Shown piece by piece: positions 5,473 to 6,453 of a stretch of DNA of 6,453 bases. The stretch's first letter is position 1, and each line of letters starts with the position of its first letter. Location: positions 1 through 6,453 of the forward strand of contig JAJCYF010000116.1 in NCBI GenBank assembly GCA_029263035.1, read 5' to 3'. The position numbers and the translations under genes were made by a program. The notes beneath the pieces were generated by a model. The model did no database searches. It saw nothing but the letters and a program-made list of their open reading frames with translations, and was not told the origin of the DNA. The stretch comes from Actinomycetes bacterium. Its GTDB lineage: Bacteria; Actinomycetota; CADDZG01; JAHWKV01.

Positions 5473-6017
5473 CCGAAGGTGTAGCTGCTGAACCGGAGGC
5501 GGAGGCGAAGACTACGGAAACGCCTGAGCCCGACGAAGACACTATTGACCCTGAAGAGATTCTGGAAGACGCCCGTGAGGATGCCCTGGACTTTCTTGAA
5601 GGCCTCCTGGACGCAATGGAAGCGGACGGGGACGTCATTGCCGAGATTACCGATGAGGGCACGGTAGCGGTTGAGATCACCGGCGGGGACGGCGGCCTGC
5701 TCATCGGCAGCCGTGGACAGACGCTGGAAGCGATACAAGAGTTGCTCCGTACTGTTGTGCAACGACAAGCCCAGACCAGGGTGCGGGTCACTTTGGACAT
5801 CGAGGGCTACCGAGATCGCAGAAAAGAGTCCGTCAGGCGCCTGGCGGAGCAAATGGCGGAAAGGGCGATTGAAGAAGGCGAGGTGGAGCTGGAACCGATG
5901 AACGCCTACGAACGTAAGATCGTCCACGAAACCGTTGCTTCCCTAGACGGGGTGAGCAGCTTCAGTGAAGGACAGGAGCCTCGCCGCAGGGTGCTCCTTC
6001 GTAGAGAATTACCCTAA
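5469..6017 (+). CDS. jag: KH/R3H-domain RNA-binding protein Jag (KhpB)
   Basis: Jag/KhpB is a cytoplasmic RNA-binding protein, linked in Gram-positive bacteria to control of cell elongation and division, often acting with KhpA. The 182-residue product has an acidic N-terminus (about 1-40), a KH domain with the RNA-binding loop IGSRG (G80-S-R-G83) inside GGLLIGSRGQTLEAIQELL, and a C-terminal R3H domain with the R149-x3-H153 motif (AYERKIVHETV) ending in RRVLLRRELP. The separate N-terminal Jag-N domain of some Firmicutes proteins is absent. The GTG start overlaps the yidC stop as GTGA, and a G-run (5457-5462) gives the Shine-Dalgarno, so translation is probably coupled to yidC. It is the last gene seen in the operon; I could not define a terminator after it. 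Confidence 0.93.
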   Translation: MTEGVAAEPEAEAKTTETPEPDEDTIDPEEILEDAREDALDFLEGLLDAMEADGDVIAEITDEGTVAVEITGGDGGLLIGSRGQTLEAIQELLRTVVQRQAQTRVRVTLDIEGYRDRRKESVRRLAEQMAERAIEEGEVELEPMNAYERKIVHETVASLDGVSSFSEGQEPRRRVLLRRELP

Positions 6018-6165
6018 GTCGTTATCCCCCACCGTCAGGCGCGCCCGGCAGTCCCACATCCTCCTTTCTAGCGGAACCGTAGCGCAACTTCGTTGTGAGC
6101 TGGTCACGTCCAGCTGGACCCCTTTCAATACTAGCCGTTGGCGCGGCGCCTGGATCCTGGACCTG

Positions 6166-6179
6166 GCTCCACGTGGAGC
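6166..6179. promoter_or_regulatory. parS: Variant parS-like site 1
   Basis: GCTCCACGTGGAGC is a perfect 14-bp palindrome with the CACGTG core of parS (classical form GTTTCACGTGAAAC; a GTTCCACGTGGAAC form is also known). It differs from the latter by one symmetric base pair. parS sites load the partition protein ParB and cluster near origins, which fits this position. ParB binding is inferred. Confidence 0.65.
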
Positions 6180-6224
6180 GCCCCCCTTGGTCCGGCGTAA
6201 CCGGTGCGGGGCCTGCGTCGCGTC

Positions 6225-6238
6225 GCTCTACGTGGAGC
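6225..6238. promoter_or_regulatory. parS: Variant parS-like site 2
   Basis: GCTCTACGTGGAGC matches site 1 except for T at position 5. Its flanks extend the symmetry to 16 bp (6224-6239). It starts 59 bp after the start of site 1. Confidence 0.55.
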
Positions 6239-6278
6239 GCATCCCCGGATCCGGCGTCGCCCCTGAATCCTGGATTTG

Positions 6279-6292
6279 GCTCCACGTGGAGC
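6279..6292. promoter_or_regulatory. parS: Variant parS-like site 3
   Basis: GCTCCACGTGGAGC is identical to site 1 and starts 54 bp after the start of site 2. Confidence 0.65.
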
Positions 6293-6350
6293 ATCCACTC
6301 GGAGCCTCCTGAGCCCGTACGGGGACGAAGACACCAAACGCCCCTTAGAT

Positions 6351-6451
6351 CCCCCGGGCACGCAGTCCCCCCGGGCACGCAGTCCCCCCGGGCACGCAGT
6401 CCCCCCGGGCACGCAGTCCCCCCGGGCACGCAGTCCCCCCGGGCACGCAGA
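6351..6451. repeat. 17-bp tandem repeat, about six copies
   Basis: The unit CCCCCCGGGCACGCAGT repeats head to tail without spacers. The first copy (6351-6366) lacks one C, copies 2-5 (6367-6434) are identical, and copy 6 (6435-6451) ends in A instead of T. Only two more bases of the window follow. The unit contains the palindrome CCCGGG. It is not a CRISPR array. The near-perfect identity points to recent expansion, or to collapsed repeats at an assembly edge. Confidence 0.95.
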
Positions 6452-6453
6452 CC

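Larger units (their letters stand above)
6149..6293. repeat. Degenerate duplications carrying the parS-like sites
   Basis: The 31 nt ending in site 1 (6149-6179) match the 31 nt ending in site 3 (6262-6292) at 28 positions. Sites 1 and 2 share their right side instead: TCCGGCGT recurs at the same offset of 25 nt from the start of each palindrome (6191-6198 and 6250-6257), with 27 of 33 matches over that block. The three sites thus appear to come from tandem duplication of a unit of about 54-59 bp, with the palindromes kept better than the DNA between them. Confidence 0.7.
6018..6453. other. Gene-free region with palindromes and tandem repeats
   Basis: No open frame here resembles a known protein, although rsmG, parA or parB would commonly follow jag. 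The region has three features: a plain stretch (6018-6148), three parS-like palindromes within degenerate duplications (6149-6293), and a 17-bp tandem repeat (6351-6451). Open frames on both strands exist only because GC-rich repeats lack stops. No convincing intrinsic terminator with a T-run was found. Confidence 0.7.

Noticed and set aside
4932..5927. Long minus-strand frame opposite yidC and jag
   Set aside because: A shadow of the GC-rich coding strand; the plus strand encodes clear YidC and Jag.
6099..6114. Fourth parS-like palindrome GCTGGTCACGTCCAGC
   Set aside because: It has symmetric arms and a CACGT core, but when aligned on the core only 8 of 14 positions match the other sites, which is too weak to call.
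5965..6312. Plus-strand frame after jag
   Set aside because: It overlaps the end of jag and then translates the palindrome repeats; composition unlike a real protein.
6314..6323. CCCGTACGGG palindrome as a terminator
   Set aside because: It has no loop and no T-run after it, and lies about 300 bp past the jag stop.
6022..6429. Minus-strand frame with repeated PGGTACPGG-type residues
   Set aside because: The protein repeat is just the 17-bp DNA repeat read through (17 codons per three units); no domain, no Shine-Dalgarno, and it covers the palindromes.
6351..6451. CRISPR array
   Set aside because: Copies are 17 bp, directly adjacent and without spacers; no cas gene nearby.

Overview
The window is the chromosomal replication-origin neighbourhood of a GC-rich bacterium. 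The gene order is the classic one of Gram-positive-type origins: recF, dnaN and dnaA on the minus strand, then rpmH, rnpA, yidD, yidC and the KH/R3H gene jag (khpB) on the plus strand. A YidC without the large periplasmic domain, the high GC content, the sequence style of L34 and the mostly GTG/TTG starts suggest an actinobacterial lineage, perhaps a deep or poorly studied one. This placement is an inference from style, not from a search.

Layout. 1-458: 5' part of recF, cut by the window edge. 481-1584: dnaN, the sliding clamp. 1585-1819: dnaN-dnaA gap with an AT-rich stretch, DnaA boxes and a DnaA-trio-like array, the best candidate for the unwinding site. 1820-3172: dnaA, whose conserved domain I is in frame but has no ATG/GTG/TTG start; the best candidate is ATA in the loop of a GC hairpin just after a Shine-Dalgarno sequence. 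3173-3555: dnaA-rpmH gap with three clustered DnaA boxes and a TATAAT-type promoter facing rpmH. 3556-6017: rpmH-rnpA-yidD-yidC-jag, packed with gaps of at most 13 bp or short overlaps, apparently one operon. 6018-6453: no gene; three variant parS-like palindromes inside degenerate tandem duplications, then about six copies of a 17-bp repeat running almost to the window end.

The left genes start and maintain replication (initiator, clamp, gap repair). The right genes make a ribosomal protein, the tRNA-processing RNase P protein, the membrane insertase with its YidD helper, and an RNA-binding protein. The two groups diverge from the 3173-3555 gap, but DnaA boxes lie in both gaps and strand composition changes sign near the dnaN-dnaA gap. 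This fits a bipartite origin with unwinding downstream of dnaA, as in Bacillus subtilis. The parS-like sites fit the usual origin-proximal location of ParB loading sites. No foreign or defence system is visible. The unusual points are the dnaA start, the diverged centromere-like palindromes and the tandem repeats.
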